Below, piece after piece: positions 29,701 to 43,623 of a stretch of 64,000 nt of DNA. The stretch comes from Lactarius indigo (lineage: Eukaryota; Basidiomycota; Agaricomycetes; Russulales; Russulaceae), in assembly GCA_025766275.1 (NCBI GenBank), contig JAFKAC010000034.1, positions 372,001 to 436,000 of the forward strand, in the 5' to 3' direction. Within the stretch, counting starts at the first letter, position 1. Every line of letters begins with the position of its first letter. The notes beneath the pieces are model-generated. The model saw only the letters and a program-made list of their open reading frames with translations, did no database searches and was not told the origin of the DNA. The position numbers and the translations under genes are program-made.

Positions 29701-32248
29701 ATCATATCTTGCTAATAGAGCCATTCGAGACCTTGAAGCTCGCGTCACTAAACACATGTCGCCAGCATTATTATATGCTTGTCGTTTCTACGACGATCAT
29801 TTCGAACAACTTTCTTTCGACGCCGGTCTATTTGACAAACTCCGAACTTTCTTTGGCGCGAAATTTCTCTTTTGGCTTGAGGCCCTTAGCTTGGTGGGCG
29901 ATATGCGTCTTGTTTTGCCAGCGTTGTCGTCTGTAAATGTGTGGCTAGCATCTGGTCGAGGTGTAAGTTTGAACACCCATTCTGTGAGGCTGACAAACAA
30001 CTAATGAAAACAGTCGCAACAGGTTTCTGCGGCAGAGCTAGAGAAATTGACCGCGTTCATCAATGATGCCACTGCGTTCGTGCGGTACTTTGGGATAGCG
30101 ATGGCAAAGAGCGCACCGCATGTCTACATTTCTACTTTACCATTTGCGCCGGCTTGTTCTCTTGTTTCGATGCATTATTCAAGCATGTTTCCCCGAACAC
30201 TGCGCATCGAAAGTGGGCGATTATCTCATTGGCCTTCATCAGAGATGGTGATTTCAAATGTCGGACGCAGTGTCAATTCCATTGCACTCTCACCGGATGG
30301 CCAACGCATCGTCTCGGGCTCTTACGATGGAGGAGTTTGCGTATGGAATGCCACGACGGGAGAGAGAGTAGCAGGACCATTTATCGGAAACACGACGTCT
30401 GTTGCATTCTCCCATGATGGCCAGCGCGTTGCCTCGAGCTTGAGCGATAACACAATTCACGTGTGGGATGCAATGACTGGAGAGATCGTGGTAGGCCCGT
30501 GTAGTGGGCACACGCTATGGGTCACATCCGTGGCATTCTCCCCAGATGGCCAGTCCATTGTCTCTGGGTCAGCGGACCAAACAATTCGTGTATGGAAGGC
30601 TACAACAGGAGAGACAGTGGCAGGCCCACTTAGTGGGCACACAGGTCGTGTCATGTCTGTGGCATTCTCCCCAGACAGCCAGCGAATTGTCTCTGGTTCG
30701 CTTGACCAAACGATTCGAATCTGGAACTCCACCACGGGAGAGACGGTGGGAGGTCCATACAGCGGGCACACAGGTTGGGTCAGGTCTGTGGCATTCTCTC
30801 CAGACGGTCGGCGCGTCATCTCGGGCTCAGACGATCGAACGATTCGGGTATGGAATGCCGTAACGGGAGAGACAATGGCGGGTCCATTTATTGGACATAC
30901 TCATTGGGTCCTGTCTGTAGCATTCTCCGCAGATGGTCGACGCATCGTCTCGGGCTCATTCGATCAAACGATTCGCGTGTGGGATGCCATAACAGGAGCG
31001 GCAGTGGCAGGCCCATTTAGTGGGCACACTGGTTCGGTCAAATCAGTTACGTTCTCACCAGATGGCCAGCGCGTTATCTCAGGTTCCGTGGATGGAACCA
31101 TCCGTGTGTGGAATGTCACAACTGGAGGGACGGCGGCAGGCGGATTTGATGGACACAGGGATTGGGTCACGTGTGTAGCATTCTCACCAGATGGCAAGCG
31201 CGTTGTCTCGGGATCGCTTGACCACACAATTCGTGTGTGGAATGCCATGACGGGACAACCAGTGACAAGCTCATTTATTGGGCACACAAATTGGGTCCAA
31301 TCCGTGGAATTCTCCCCAGATGGTCAACGAGTTGTCTCAGGCTCGTTTGATTCAACAATTCGTGTCTGGAATGCGACAACAGGAGAGACGGTGGCAGGCC
31401 CATTTAGTCTCAAAATCATCGTCTTCTGTGTGGCATTCTCTCCAGATGGCAAGCGTATCGCATCGGGCTTGGGCAATGGATCAATTTGTATGTTGGATGC
31501 TACAACAGGAGAGACGGTGGCAAGTCTATCCACTGGACGCCGGCATTCAGTCACATCCGTGGCATTTTCCCGAGACGGACAGCGCATCGTCTCGGGCTCG
31601 GAAGCTAAAGCAATTTTCGTGTGGAATGCTATAACGGGAGAGACAGTGGCAGGCCTATTTAGCGGTCACAGAGATATAGTCCGGTCTGTGATATTTACTC
31701 CCGATGGTCAGCGTGTTGTCTCGGGCTCGGATGATTCAACAATCCGTGTTTGGGATGCCTCGACAGGAGAGATGGTGGCAGGCCCGTTTAATGGGCACAA
31801 AAATGGGATCTTCTCTGTGACAGTCTCCCCGGACGGCCAGTGTATTGCTTCAGGCTCGGAAGACCAGACGATTAGTATGTGGGACCCCACCACTGGAGAG
31901 CCGGTGGCAGGCCCATACTGTGGGCACACACATGCGGTCGCGTCAGTGGCGTTCTCTCCTGATGGTCAGCGCATCGTCTCATCAGCATATGGATCAATTC
32001 GTATGTTGGATGTTACGACATGCAAGACGGACAATACGGGACAGGTTGACTTCACTTACCGATCGAAGATAAACGAGGAGGGATGGATATGTGGTAGCAA
32101 CGATGAACTGTTAATGTGGATCCCACCGTTACATAGGGCAAATCTTCACCGCCCAGGTGACATCTGGGTTGTGGGCGAACACGAAACCCGCCTGAGTCTT
32201 TCTGATTTTCCGCATGGTGATAGTTGGGATACTTGTATTGACGCTTAG
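26784..32248 (+). CDS. C2-NACHT-WD40 fungal NLR protein, copy B (intact, ~1677 aa)
   Basis: Nine exons at the same places as copy A: 26784-26916, 26964-27108, 27160-27276, 27343-27721, 27782-27832, 27889-28093, 28145-28375, 28425-29962, 30014-32248. The first seven exons have exactly the same lengths as in copy A; exon 8 is one codon shorter and exon 9 two codons shorter. Walker A and B motifs are identical. There are 14 WD40 repeats. Against copy A the propeller differs mainly at the residues in GSxDxT and GHxxxVxS, while the blade scaffold is conserved. The third donor is GTCTTT, weaker than usual but used consistently by the frame. Role as for copy A: STAND-type non-self sensor, with recognition specificity probably different. 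Confidence 0.9.
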
Positions 32249-34078
32249 ATAGAAATACTACGCCGATTTTCTGTTTAACGCGCCTGGACTTCATGGTGAG
32301 ATCGGACCCGAATAAGGCGGGCCGGGGTTCCGACGACTGCATTACGCCATGGTTTCTGCTCTTCTCTCCTTCTCGCTCTCCTTTACTAACGATCATCTCA
32401 ACTCGCTTATCCGATTTATTTTTAGTGTTGTCAAGGTGCGTTCCCATTAAGTACGAGCGAATCCGATATCACAGAGGAGGGCATGATCGTACCTACCACA
32501 GTTTTTGCCTCGATTTTGGCTTCAGTTTTCGGGACTCACCTTGCATGCCGCTGCGATTCCCCCATAGTGCTTGATCAACCCCGACTTCCTTATGACGTGT
32601 TCATAAACGCTACTGATATCGCTTCCTGCTCACAGTGTAAGCGCAGGACTCAGATGAGCTTGGGGACAAATAGTCAGCGTATGCGCGCACCCAGCGGTCC
32701 GCCACATTGCTTCATTATTGTGACACAAAATATCCATAGATACAACTTTGCATGCTGGATACGATGTAGTTGATCGCGTCCAGCAGGCTATCTGATGTAC
32801 AGGCGTCTCGGTCTCTGCCACGAGCCAGCCAGACTACTAAGTTACGCTTCCTGAGGTCAGGTCCTCATGTGCTGCCTAGATCAACTCTGGCAGAGTGAGC
32901 GTCACCGCTGGGGTCGTACGATTGATGTGTAGACATTTCGACGCGATTTTTCCGATCTCTACTTTTTGCGTGTTCAATATAGGGATTGAACTGAATGAGC
33001 CAACAACGTGCCTGTTCTCGTCGGCTCACATCTCTTCGCTGTCTCACTGTCTCACGAAAAACAGAAATGCCAAAGTCGGTAGCGGGATTGCCATTAGTTT
33101 GGGTCGAGGCCAAGGTCGAGGCAGAATAAGAAACTTCCACTTAGTACCACGAACAATCGTGCGGTCTAGTCGGGTGCTGCATTCCACCCAGGTCTCCCAA
33201 ATTTCCGTTTGCCGAAAAAACGGCTCGGCCCTCTTCCAGGGTTGTCCACCGAACAGCAACAAAAAAGGCCTCTGTCAGATGAAGGGCGTATAGACGCGAT
33301 AGTCAGCCCTCCGGTCTACGAGCTAAATTATCGGTTCGAGCAGTCAGCAACGCTTGGGTGCTTTCGGATCGTTGTTTTTCTTGATAATAGATAAATTCAT
33401 TAGCTGAAGTAGCGAAACGTTGGTTGAACAAGACAAGAACGTGGAAGAACATGACAACCGATCTGATCCCGCGAGATCAGAATTAATTTTAAGTCTGTGG
33501 TACCTTACTAAAATAAAACGTCTGTATGCTTCACGGCCAGAGGGAGGAAAGGGTTACGCGTGGCCGCCACTGTGATGAAGAGTACTGTATCAGCAATCCA
33601 GGCTTGGATGCGACCTCTATTGAGAAAATACCAAAAACAAAAAAAAAGGTCGTTCGCCGAAATTATCGGTGCACAAGCCCTGCGTCTATGCATTGCGGTA
33701 AAGTAGCTCTCGCAACACAAATCGACTTTGACAAAGTCTTTGGTAGGATTACCCTGACGCCTGCGTGTTGGAGACAACTGTAACCGTGACCTGGGGAATT
33801 TAAGGATTCTCACGTTGAGTTTCAGGACGTGATGACGTCGTTCACAGAGACGAGTCTTGGCGAAGGAGGGCACACACCAGGAAAAGGTCACAGAACCGAA
33901 TAATGATATCGTTGTCCGCGGTCTCGGCAAGCGACAATGGAAGCAATTGGCAGAACAAGGGTGGATCGATGCCCATAAAGGGAATGTCTTGGTCATCGAA
34001 GAGCGTCCCGGCAGTGTCCCGGCTTTCCACCTACGCCCGAGTCCGAGTCTTGGCTCGTCTTTGGACATCATTTAGCAG
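32249..34078 (+). other. Spacer between NLR copy B and AP180 (3' UTR and promoter)
   Basis: It is homologous to 19806-21511. It should hold the AP180 promoter and 5' leader. An open frame at 33857-34075, with GC-rich third positions and ending LRPSPSLGSSLDII, stops three nt before the AP180 ATG (TAG CAG ATG). It has no ATG, so it could be leader sequence or the last exon of an unrecognised gene. A 12-nt run rich in A is at about 33637. Confidence 0.5.
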
Positions 34079-37000
34079 ATGTCTTCTTTCGAAAAGGTCG
34101 TCAAAAATGCTTGCAAACCAAAGCCTACACCGCCCAAGTCAAAGGTTAGCCTCTTACTTCCTGCGTGTACGCCAACTCACACACCCCTCTCGGGTCAGTA
34201 CGTCGACCCAATCATCGCTGCAACATGGTCGGAGGATGGCGCCATCCATGATGTCTGCAAAGCTCTTTCCCCTCGCTTTCGAGAGCCAAACTCTATCGTC
34301 AGTTGATCGAATGAATAGTAGGACGCGTCAGTGGGCTGACGACGATTCAGGTGGTGTTCAAGGCGCTTATTGTCCTTCACACGATGGTTCGGAATGGCGC
34401 AACGGACAATGTACTCCAATATCTGTCCTCTTCGGATGTTCTACGATTGAAGAATGTCTCTGGCGGTCAATGGGAAGGTACGGGTCATATCTTTCTTTCA
34501 TCTCCGGACTTACTCACTTTGACCAGGTTACAACGCGCCCAAGAATCTCCAGCATTATGCTCTATATCTCGACACGCGCATACGTTCGTACCGTGATCTA
34601 AAACACGATGCCATCCGTGTGCAGTCTGAAACGAACCGTGACATGCGTTTATCTATGTCACTGGAAGAGGACGGGCGACTCGCTCGTAATCAGACTTTCG
34701 AGGACAGCACGCGAAAGGCACAGGGTTCTGGTGGCATGTCGAGGAGCAAGACGATCATGGGCCGTAAGCTCCGGGTGATGACGGTAGAGAAGGGTCTACT
34801 CAGGGAGACCAAGGTGGTCCAGAAGCTGTTGGATGCGCTTGTAGAGTGTAGAGTAAGCTCCGACTTTTTACCTCTACTTCTTCCCCTCACGTTGTTTCCA
34901 TCAGTTCTACCTGGATGACCTGGGTGATGAGCTAACGATCACGGCTCTTCGGATGCTCGTCAAAGATCTCCTTGTTCTTTTCCAGGCTGTCAATGAGGGA
35001 GTTATCAACGTGCTAGGTAAGGTTCCGATCAGTCCCATCCGGAGTACTCCTCGCTGACGCTTCACTCCGTCCAGAACATTACTTTGAGATGTCACACGTT
35101 GACGCCGAACAAGCTCTTACCATATATCGGCATTTTTGCAAACAGGCAGAGTTTGTAGTCGAGTATCTTGGCGTCGCAAAGAAACTCCAAAATCTCCTCA
35201 ATGTACCGATCCCAAACCTGAAACATGTACGTCTTCTCGATCTTATTTAATGCACGACTCACGACCCTTTGGCAAAGGCCCCTGTATCTCTCGTGGGAGC
35301 CTTGGAGGAGTACTTGAACGATCCCAACTTCGAGCAGAACCGGATCGAATACAAGGCGAACAAGGACTCTGCAGATAAGGGCCTCAAGAACGGTCGTCCC
35401 AACCCGAAGAAAGCAGAGAAAGGTGAGTGCTCTAACACAAGTTCTGGGACTAACTGCTAATTTATATCTACCCATAGCGTCGTCATCTACACCAACAGCG
35501 TCAGAAGCGGAAGGTTCTTCTAAGGACGCGCCGAAGGTAGAAACAACGAAAGCCCTGACGGACTTCTTCTCGGCAATTGAGGATGGAACGACGATCTTCA
35601 ACCCGCAAACTGGATAGTATGCGCTTTTCCCAAATCGTTTCCTCCGCTTCTCACCGGTTTTGTTCCCAGCCCGGCGTCTGACCAATTCCAACAGCAAGCA
35701 ACGTACAACCCTTTTAATGCCGCTGGCGCTTTCGCCGCTTCAACAAATCCACACATCCAAGTACAATCTCAACCCACCGGTTTCTTGCAACCTCAATTCA
35801 CAACCGTACCTGGAGCTGTTCAACAGTCAATGAATCCTTTCCCCATGCTTCAGGCCACGCCTACCGGATTCCTTCAGCCACAATTAACGGACGCAAATCC
35901 CTTTCGCGCGAGCATCGTGGCGCCACAAGCCACCGGGTTTTCGCCGTTTGGTCGGACGGGCCCCCTACAGCCATCTCCGACGGGCGTCAACCCGTTCTCC
36001 GCGCAGAATGGCTTCCTCGGACCGAGCGCTTTCTCGACGGCGACCTCGACAAATCCGTTCCCGGTCGCTGGGCAGGCAGCCAACCCGTTCCCCACTGCAA
36101 CAAATGCCAATCCGTTCGCGGCTCTCAACAACGGTCCATTCGCAAGCGCTTCAAGTCCAAATTCGCTACCGTCTACACATTTGAATCCATTCCCCACGCA
36201 GACTCGGTCTGTTTCCCAGCCATTTTCCTTCGCTTCCCCCAGTCAACCCACTCCCACGGACTTCTCCAATCCAACTGCGTCCGCACCGACATCTACCTTC
36301 AACGCTACCTCTGCATCTGCTGTCCCTGCACGCCCAGCCTCGACCCCTCTCACCCAAACGAAACCCTCCTCTCCGTCGCTAAAGCCTCTCAAGCCGCACC
36401 AGACTGGTTCCCGCAATCCATTTGGCGTGCCTAAAGCCCCTTCACCTCCACCGGTGCCCCGCGCCCCTACACTTTTCGAGCTTGCCAATGGCGCGGGTCA
36501 ATATCAACCGCCGTCACAAAGTCCGACGCAGGTCAAGCCTCAGCAAACAGGCGGGCCGGCAACCACTTTCACGAGTGTCGCGTCCTCGTTCCTCGCGGGC
36601 AGTTCTGGCAGCCCTCCTGTGCCGCAGGTCACAACGTCGCTTGCCGCCTTGGGCCCAGGAACAACCGCCTCATCGCCCACGACGGCGACGTCCACGACCA
36701 CGGGTTCTACCTTCTCGGACACGCTTTTCGGGTCGATTGGTGGACAGCCAACAGGCAGCACTGCATTCTCTAGCCAGCCGACTGGCTCACCGCTGCGCCC
36801 ACAGGCCACGGGCTATAGTACTGGGATCAAGGCGTTCAAGCCTACTTCGTCTTTTGGCGCGTCGCTGCTTGAGACCCTGCCGCCGATCCCACAGTCTGCG
36901 CCGACGACGCCTGAGAACGGCATGTTCGCAGCGCCACCCCCTGGTGCGGGTAGCATGAGCGCTCCTGCGGGAGTTGGGCTGGGCGCGGGGCTCAGTGCGG

Positions 37001-37371
37001 TACCGTCGCAAGCTCCCGGAACAGGCACGGGCTTCGGTAGTGGTAGTTTTGGCCTCGGCGCGCAACCGACGGGTTTCCCCACTACCGCCGGAACGGGCTC
37101 TTCGCTTGGCGTTGGGCTGCGTCCGCAAGCGGCGGGCGTAAACGCGGGCGTCGCGAACCCGTTCCGCTCGTCGATGCTCGCACCAGGCTCTGCCGGTTCA
37201 GGTCCCAGCCCGGGCTCCTTCCCTGCGTTTGGCGCTTCCTACGCCAGCTCCCCGGGTGCCAGTTTGTTTTCGCAGCCTACGGGAGCGCCGTCGTTTGGGC
37301 AAAGCTATTTTGGTGGGCTGCAGCAGGCGGACGCGTCGAAGCAGCAGAATGGCGCAGCATCGTTGATCTAA
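34079..37371 (+). CDS. AP180/YAP1801-type clathrin assembly protein with ANTH domain (~955 aa)
   Basis: Nine exons: 34079-34144, 34199-34297, 34351-34477, 34527-34852, 34905-35016, 35075-35226, 35278-35422, 35478-35616, 35670-37371. The N-terminal 300 residues form an ANTH domain (YVDPIIAATWSEDGAIHDV, VVFKALIVLHTMVRNG, helical bundle after it), which binds phosphoinositides at the plasma membrane. The long tail is low-complexity Ser/Thr/Pro/Gly/Gln sequence with about ten NPF tripeptides and many PTG repeats. NPF motifs bind EH-domain proteins of the endocytic coat (Ede1/Pan1 in yeast). The protein would recruit clathrin and cargo in early endocytosis. It is the intact source of the pseudogene at 21512. 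The second donor is GTCAGT; the other introns are standard. Confidence 0.92.
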
Positions 37372-37718
37372 GCGTGCTTGCGTTTTTTTTTTCTTTTTTT
37401 CTCCCATTCCGTTTCGTATCGCCACCACTGAGTTACGCATATGCTCGTCCGTCTTTTGTTTATAATCTCCCGTGGAACAAGTCACATATACTTGACCGTT
37501 GTGTTAGTTTCTAAGATAGCGGGACAGTTGTAGCGTACTATTCTGATCAAACAAGGGTGTCTTGGGCTGAATATATTTTTTCATCGACTGTTTGGGCGTC
37601 AAACGCGTTGGGCTGCGCGGGAAGATTTCACTTTGTTGATTCATTTCCAAATTCGAGGCGCGCGCGCGCCGTTGGCGGCCAAGCCACTCCTCTGAACTCA
37701 ACCACCACCGTCGCCATC
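37372..37718 (+). other. Intergenic: AP180 3' end and NASP promoter
   Basis: A T-rich stretch just after the AP180 stop (about 37384-37401) may serve in 3'-end formation. No coding sequence is seen. A CG-rich GCGCGCGCGCC run lies at about 37659. Confidence 0.5.
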
Positions 37719-39284
37719 ATGTCAGCGTAGGTATCCCCCATCGCGTTTTTGTTCACAAATCATTCACGGGACTTTCGTCTGCCAGCCAGGAACAGCCTCA
37801 ACCACTTCCAACAACCGTCAGTGACGCGCTGGATCACGCGAAAAAAGCGTTCGCGTTGCGCAAGTACGAACAAGCGGTCGAACACTATGCCACCGCACTC
37901 GAACTCTTGTTCGTGTTCTTTCACCCCTTCTCGCCGACGCTGTTAGTTAACACCACGCGCAGATCTAAGACGCACGCGGAAGACGCGCCTGAAATGGCGG
38001 ACGTGTACTTCGCGTACGGGAAGGCGTTACTCGAGAATGCTATCGTGCAGAATTCTGTCTTGGGAAAGGAACAACAGCAGCAGCAGGACGGTGCTACGGC
38101 AGAAGGTGCGCAAAATGCCACAACGTGCTGCATATAGCCCTTTTTTTTGACAACGACGATGTGCACCCAGAGCCTGCGGCGAATGGAAATAAGATCCTGT
38201 CGTTCTCTGGCGACGCAGAGGAGGAGGAAGAAGGGGAGGAGGAAGATCCCGCGGTTGATTTGTTCGCCAAGCCGGACACGGATGCAGAAGGTGAAGGTGA
38301 GGACGACGCTGGCGAGGGCGAGGACGATGCGGAGCCCGAGGACGACTTCAATGCCGCGTGGGAGGTGCTGGACCTCGCGCGCGCGATATACGAGAAGCGA
38401 ATGGACGGGGACGAGGCCGTGCGGCTCAAAGTGGCGGACACGTTCATCATGCTCGGCGACATATCGCTCGAGACGGGTGCGTGTGGGCACTGTACTGTAC
38501 TGCCACAAGTCATGCTGAAGCGCGCCCCCCTCCCCCGATAGAGAAATTCGAGCAGGCGATCACGGACTATAGTGCCGGCTTGGCGCTCAAGACAGAGCTG
38601 CTCCCGCTGTCGTCGCGCCAGCTCGCAGAGGCGCATTATAAGCTCAGCATCGCGCTCGACCTTACGGCTGGCCGGCTCGCGGACGCCATACACCACGCAC
38701 AGCGCGCCCTGGAGAGCATAGAGGCGCGTCTTGACGAACTGCGCGCGGGCCTCGCGGGCACGCTGGCGCCTTTACCGGAACCGACGCCCGAGAACGACAA
38801 CGACGACGCGAAGGGTAAAGGGAAGGGCAGGAGCAGGCAGAGCGCGCTTGCCCCGGACGAGCAGGTCCAGAACTGGAGCAAGACGCAGATCGAGGCGGAG
38901 GTAAAGGAGCTCGGCGAGCTCAAGCAGGATCTCGCGCTCAAGGTACGCCTGCTCGTTCTTCTCTTTATCTTCCTCTGTCGTTGACGACGCTTCATCGTGC
39001 AGGTAGACGAACTCAAGTCGGCACCGAACGACGAACGGGACGGCGGGCTGTCGGCGCCTGAGCTGGCGCAACGCGCGTTGGATCGTGAGCTGAATGGTGC
39101 GCCTGCGCCGCTTCAGGACCTTCCAGTGAACGACCTCACGTCGATGGTCGTAAAGAAGAAAAAGAAGGCACCTGCACCTGCGCCCGAGGCGAGCGGTCCC
39201 GCAGAGAAGCGCAAAGCAGAGGGCGAGGAGGCGCTGACACCACCAGACAAGAAGGCGCGTCTGGACGAGAGCGCTGCATCATGA
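37719..39284 (+). CDS. NASP/Sim3/Hif1-family histone chaperone (SHNi-TPR, ~426 aa)
   Basis: Six exons: 37719-37726, 37786-37908, 37963-38090, 38138-38476, 38542-38942, 39003-39284. The first holds only eight nt (ATG TCA GC). The protein has interrupted TPR repeats: residues about 15-70 (DALDHAKKAFALRKYEQAVEHY, EDAPEMADVYFAYGKALLE), an acidic Asp/Glu-rich insert typical of NASP (about 95-150), then AWEVLDLARAIYE, EKFEQAITDYSAGLALK and AEAHYKLSIALDL. A Lys-rich C-terminus (KKKKKAPAPAP and AEKRKAEG) looks like a nuclear localisation signal. Such proteins escort H3-H4 or CENP-A to chromatin in the nucleus. The donor of intron 3 is ambiguous: 38091 gives a 47-nt intron, 38106 only 32 nt. Intron 2 (54 nt) is open and could be retained. 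Confidence 0.88.
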
Positions 39285-39346
39285 TATAAGAGCTTGTTGT
39301 ATTTCCACGACCTACTGTATATACGTTACCACTATTACACACTTTT

Positions 39347-40900
39347 TCAGAACGGTAGCTCGGCTGCTTGGATGGGTTGGTGCGTATACTGCCTCTTGCC
39401 CTCCCCACTCCCAAACTCGCCCACGACGTGCCCATCCGCGCCCTGGCTCCTCAGGACATACTTGTACGTGACGAGGCCCTCGAGCCCAACAGGTCCGCGC
39501 GCGTGGATCCTCCCCGTGCTGATGCCGACCTCGGCACCAAAGCCATACCGAAAACCGTCGGCGAAACGCGTGCTCGCGTTCACGAACACACCCGCCGAGT
39601 CGACGCCGCGCACGAACGTGCGGCCCGCCTCGGTCGATTCCGTCACGATGCAGTCGGTGTGGTGCGAGCCGTGCGCGTTGATGTGCGCGATTGCGGCGGA
39701 GAGGGACGGAACGGCGCGCACGGCGAGCGTCAGCGAGAGGTGCTCGGTCGTGTAGGCGTCCGGCGTCGCTCGCGAGACGTGCGTCGCGAAGTTGGCGGGA
39801 GTGCTGGTGGGGTCTAGCGCGGAGAGCGTCGGGTCGTCACAGAGGAGCCGCACGTCGGCAGCGAGCAACGTGCGCGCCACGTCTGGCCAGATCGTCCGAA
39901 GCAGGCTTTCGTGTACGAGGAGCGTCTCGACGGCATTACACGCCGCTGGATAGTCGATCTGCGCTTAAAGTCGTCAGGCCCTCAAACACCCCTTACAGTA
40001 GCGCACTACTCACCTTTGCGTCGAGCACGACGCGCTGGGCCTTTTCGCGGTCCGCGGAGGCGTCGAGGTAGATCGCGCAGAGGCCGTCTGCGTGCCCCAT
40101 GACGGGGATCCGCGTGGAGTGCTGGATGGAACGCACGAGCGCGTTGCTCCCGCGTGGGATGACTAGGTCGATGTACCGGTCCTGCGCGAGCAGCGCGGCG
40201 ACTTCCGCGCGCGTCTCGACGGCCTGTACGAATGCAGGCGGGAGCGCGGTGCGCGCAAGGGCGGTCTGGATTGCGCGTGCGAGCGCAGCGGCGGTACGTG
40301 CGGACTCTTTGCCGCCCTTGAGGATCGCAGCGTTTCCTGGGGGGTACCATGAGTGGGAGATTTTTTTTTTTTTGGGTGAGAGAGATGGGAGGACGAAACC
40401 GGATTTGAGTGCGAGAGCGGCGACGTTGATGACGACTTCTGGGCGCGCTTCGAAGATGACGAGAAGGACGCCGATTGGGCACGAGATGCGGTAGAGCTCG
40501 AGGTTGTCGTGTAGCTCGCGCGCGTACGAGATCGTGCCGGTGGGGTCTGGGAGCGTGGCGATGTCGGAGACGCCTTGGAGCATCGCGTCCCATTTATCGC
40601 CTGTGCGCAGGTCGAGGCGCTTGACGAGGGATGGAGCGAGTCGCCCTGCGGCTGCTTCGGCCTCTGCGTGCTGCTCTCTGTGCTGGTTAGCAGTGGTACC
40701 ATGATTGATGCGATGAGAATGCAACGGACCGTCATGTCCTCGCCATTGGCCAACAGGATGGAGTCTTTGTTTGCCTCGAGCTCTTTTCGGATTTCGTGCA
40801 GGGCGCGTGTCCTCTCGGCGGAGTCGATGAGCTGGGAAGCCTCAAACGCAGCCCTGGCTGTTTTTGCTACTGTTTCTGTTTCTGTGCTCGTCGTGGACAT
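39347..40900 (-). CDS. PRO2: Gamma-glutamyl phosphate reductase (proline synthesis, ~462 aa)
   Basis: Four exons on the minus strand: 40900-40730, 40682-40400, 40336-40014, 39958-39347. The enzyme reduces gamma-glutamyl phosphate to glutamate-5-semialdehyde with NADPH, the second step of proline synthesis, in the cytosol. It has an aldehyde-dehydrogenase fold: N-terminal helical region, RISCPIGVLLVIFEARPE, GNAAILKGGKESARTAAAL, VIPRGSNALVRSIQ, and the catalytic-Cys region IDYPAACNAVETLLVHESLL. The C-terminus has the usual GLVTYKYVLRSQG block. Length and ending fit fungal Pro2. It lies tail to tail with the NASP gene (62 nt apart) and head to head with glycerol kinase. Intron 2 contains a run of 13 T on the plus strand. 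Confidence 0.95.
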
Positions 40901-41587
40901 TTTGCAAGAGTCGAGGGGGGGCGATTAGATAAGATTATCGGACCAGTCCTAATTCTAGGCAAGGCTAGAACGAGCACACACGGTGCCCACCTCTAAATCC
41001 AAAGCTGGGGCTGGGTCCAACGTGAAACCAGAACAGCAATGCGGACTTGTACAACGCAGAACATGGGACGGATCTTTCTCCCTGACGGTTGGTACGACGT
41101 ACGACGTCCCCCTCTGAACGGAAATTGTGGGAAAACTTAAGTCATTACGAAAACATTTCAACACGTTGGCGTTACTTCCTTATCAACATCACCCGGGGTG
41201 TCATCGATACGTCGGAGGCGTTGAGTTGCACAGTTCTGGCCCTACAGACTGCTTAGGGCCGGGGCCTGACCCCGCTCCTTCGTCCGATCCCGCGTGCTCC
41301 GGGCATTATGATTCCGGCGCCAACTTATTATTATCAGGTGCGCATGCACCAACCGGCAGACGGCGTCAGCGGTAGCCCCGCAAGGAGCATCAAGGAGATC
41401 AAGCTGAAAGACGATGTCACCTTTCTTTTCCGAGCACACGCCGAATGCAAGAATCAAAACAATCATATGATCCATACATACCAGCGCCTTCATAAATGGA
41501 GCAGGATCCAGCCTTCCCCGCCTTCTTTTTTTCTCCCCATTCTAGCCCACAAACAAACAAACACCTAGACCAAGAGACAAAAGAGCT
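40901..41587. promoter_or_regulatory. Divergent promoter region of PRO2 and glycerol kinase
   Basis: A 687-nt spacer between two oppositely transcribed starts. It must hold both promoters. I see pyrimidine-rich stretches near 41520 upstream of the glycerol kinase start, but no decisive TATA or known operator. Confidence 0.5.

Positions 41588-43623
<2,036 letters not shown>

Larger units (their letters stand above)
26668..35727 (+). repeat. Right copy of the ~9-kb duplicated block
   Basis: This is the direct-repeat partner of 14215-23040. It continues past the block end into the complete AP180 gene, so the right copy keeps the original AP180 context and the left copy is the truncated duplicate (inference from the intact 3' end here). 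Confidence 0.9.

Noticed and set aside
36422..37128. Arg- and Gly-rich alternative frames inside AP180
   Set aside because: GC-rich low-complexity coding DNA leaves other frames open; none has a domain.
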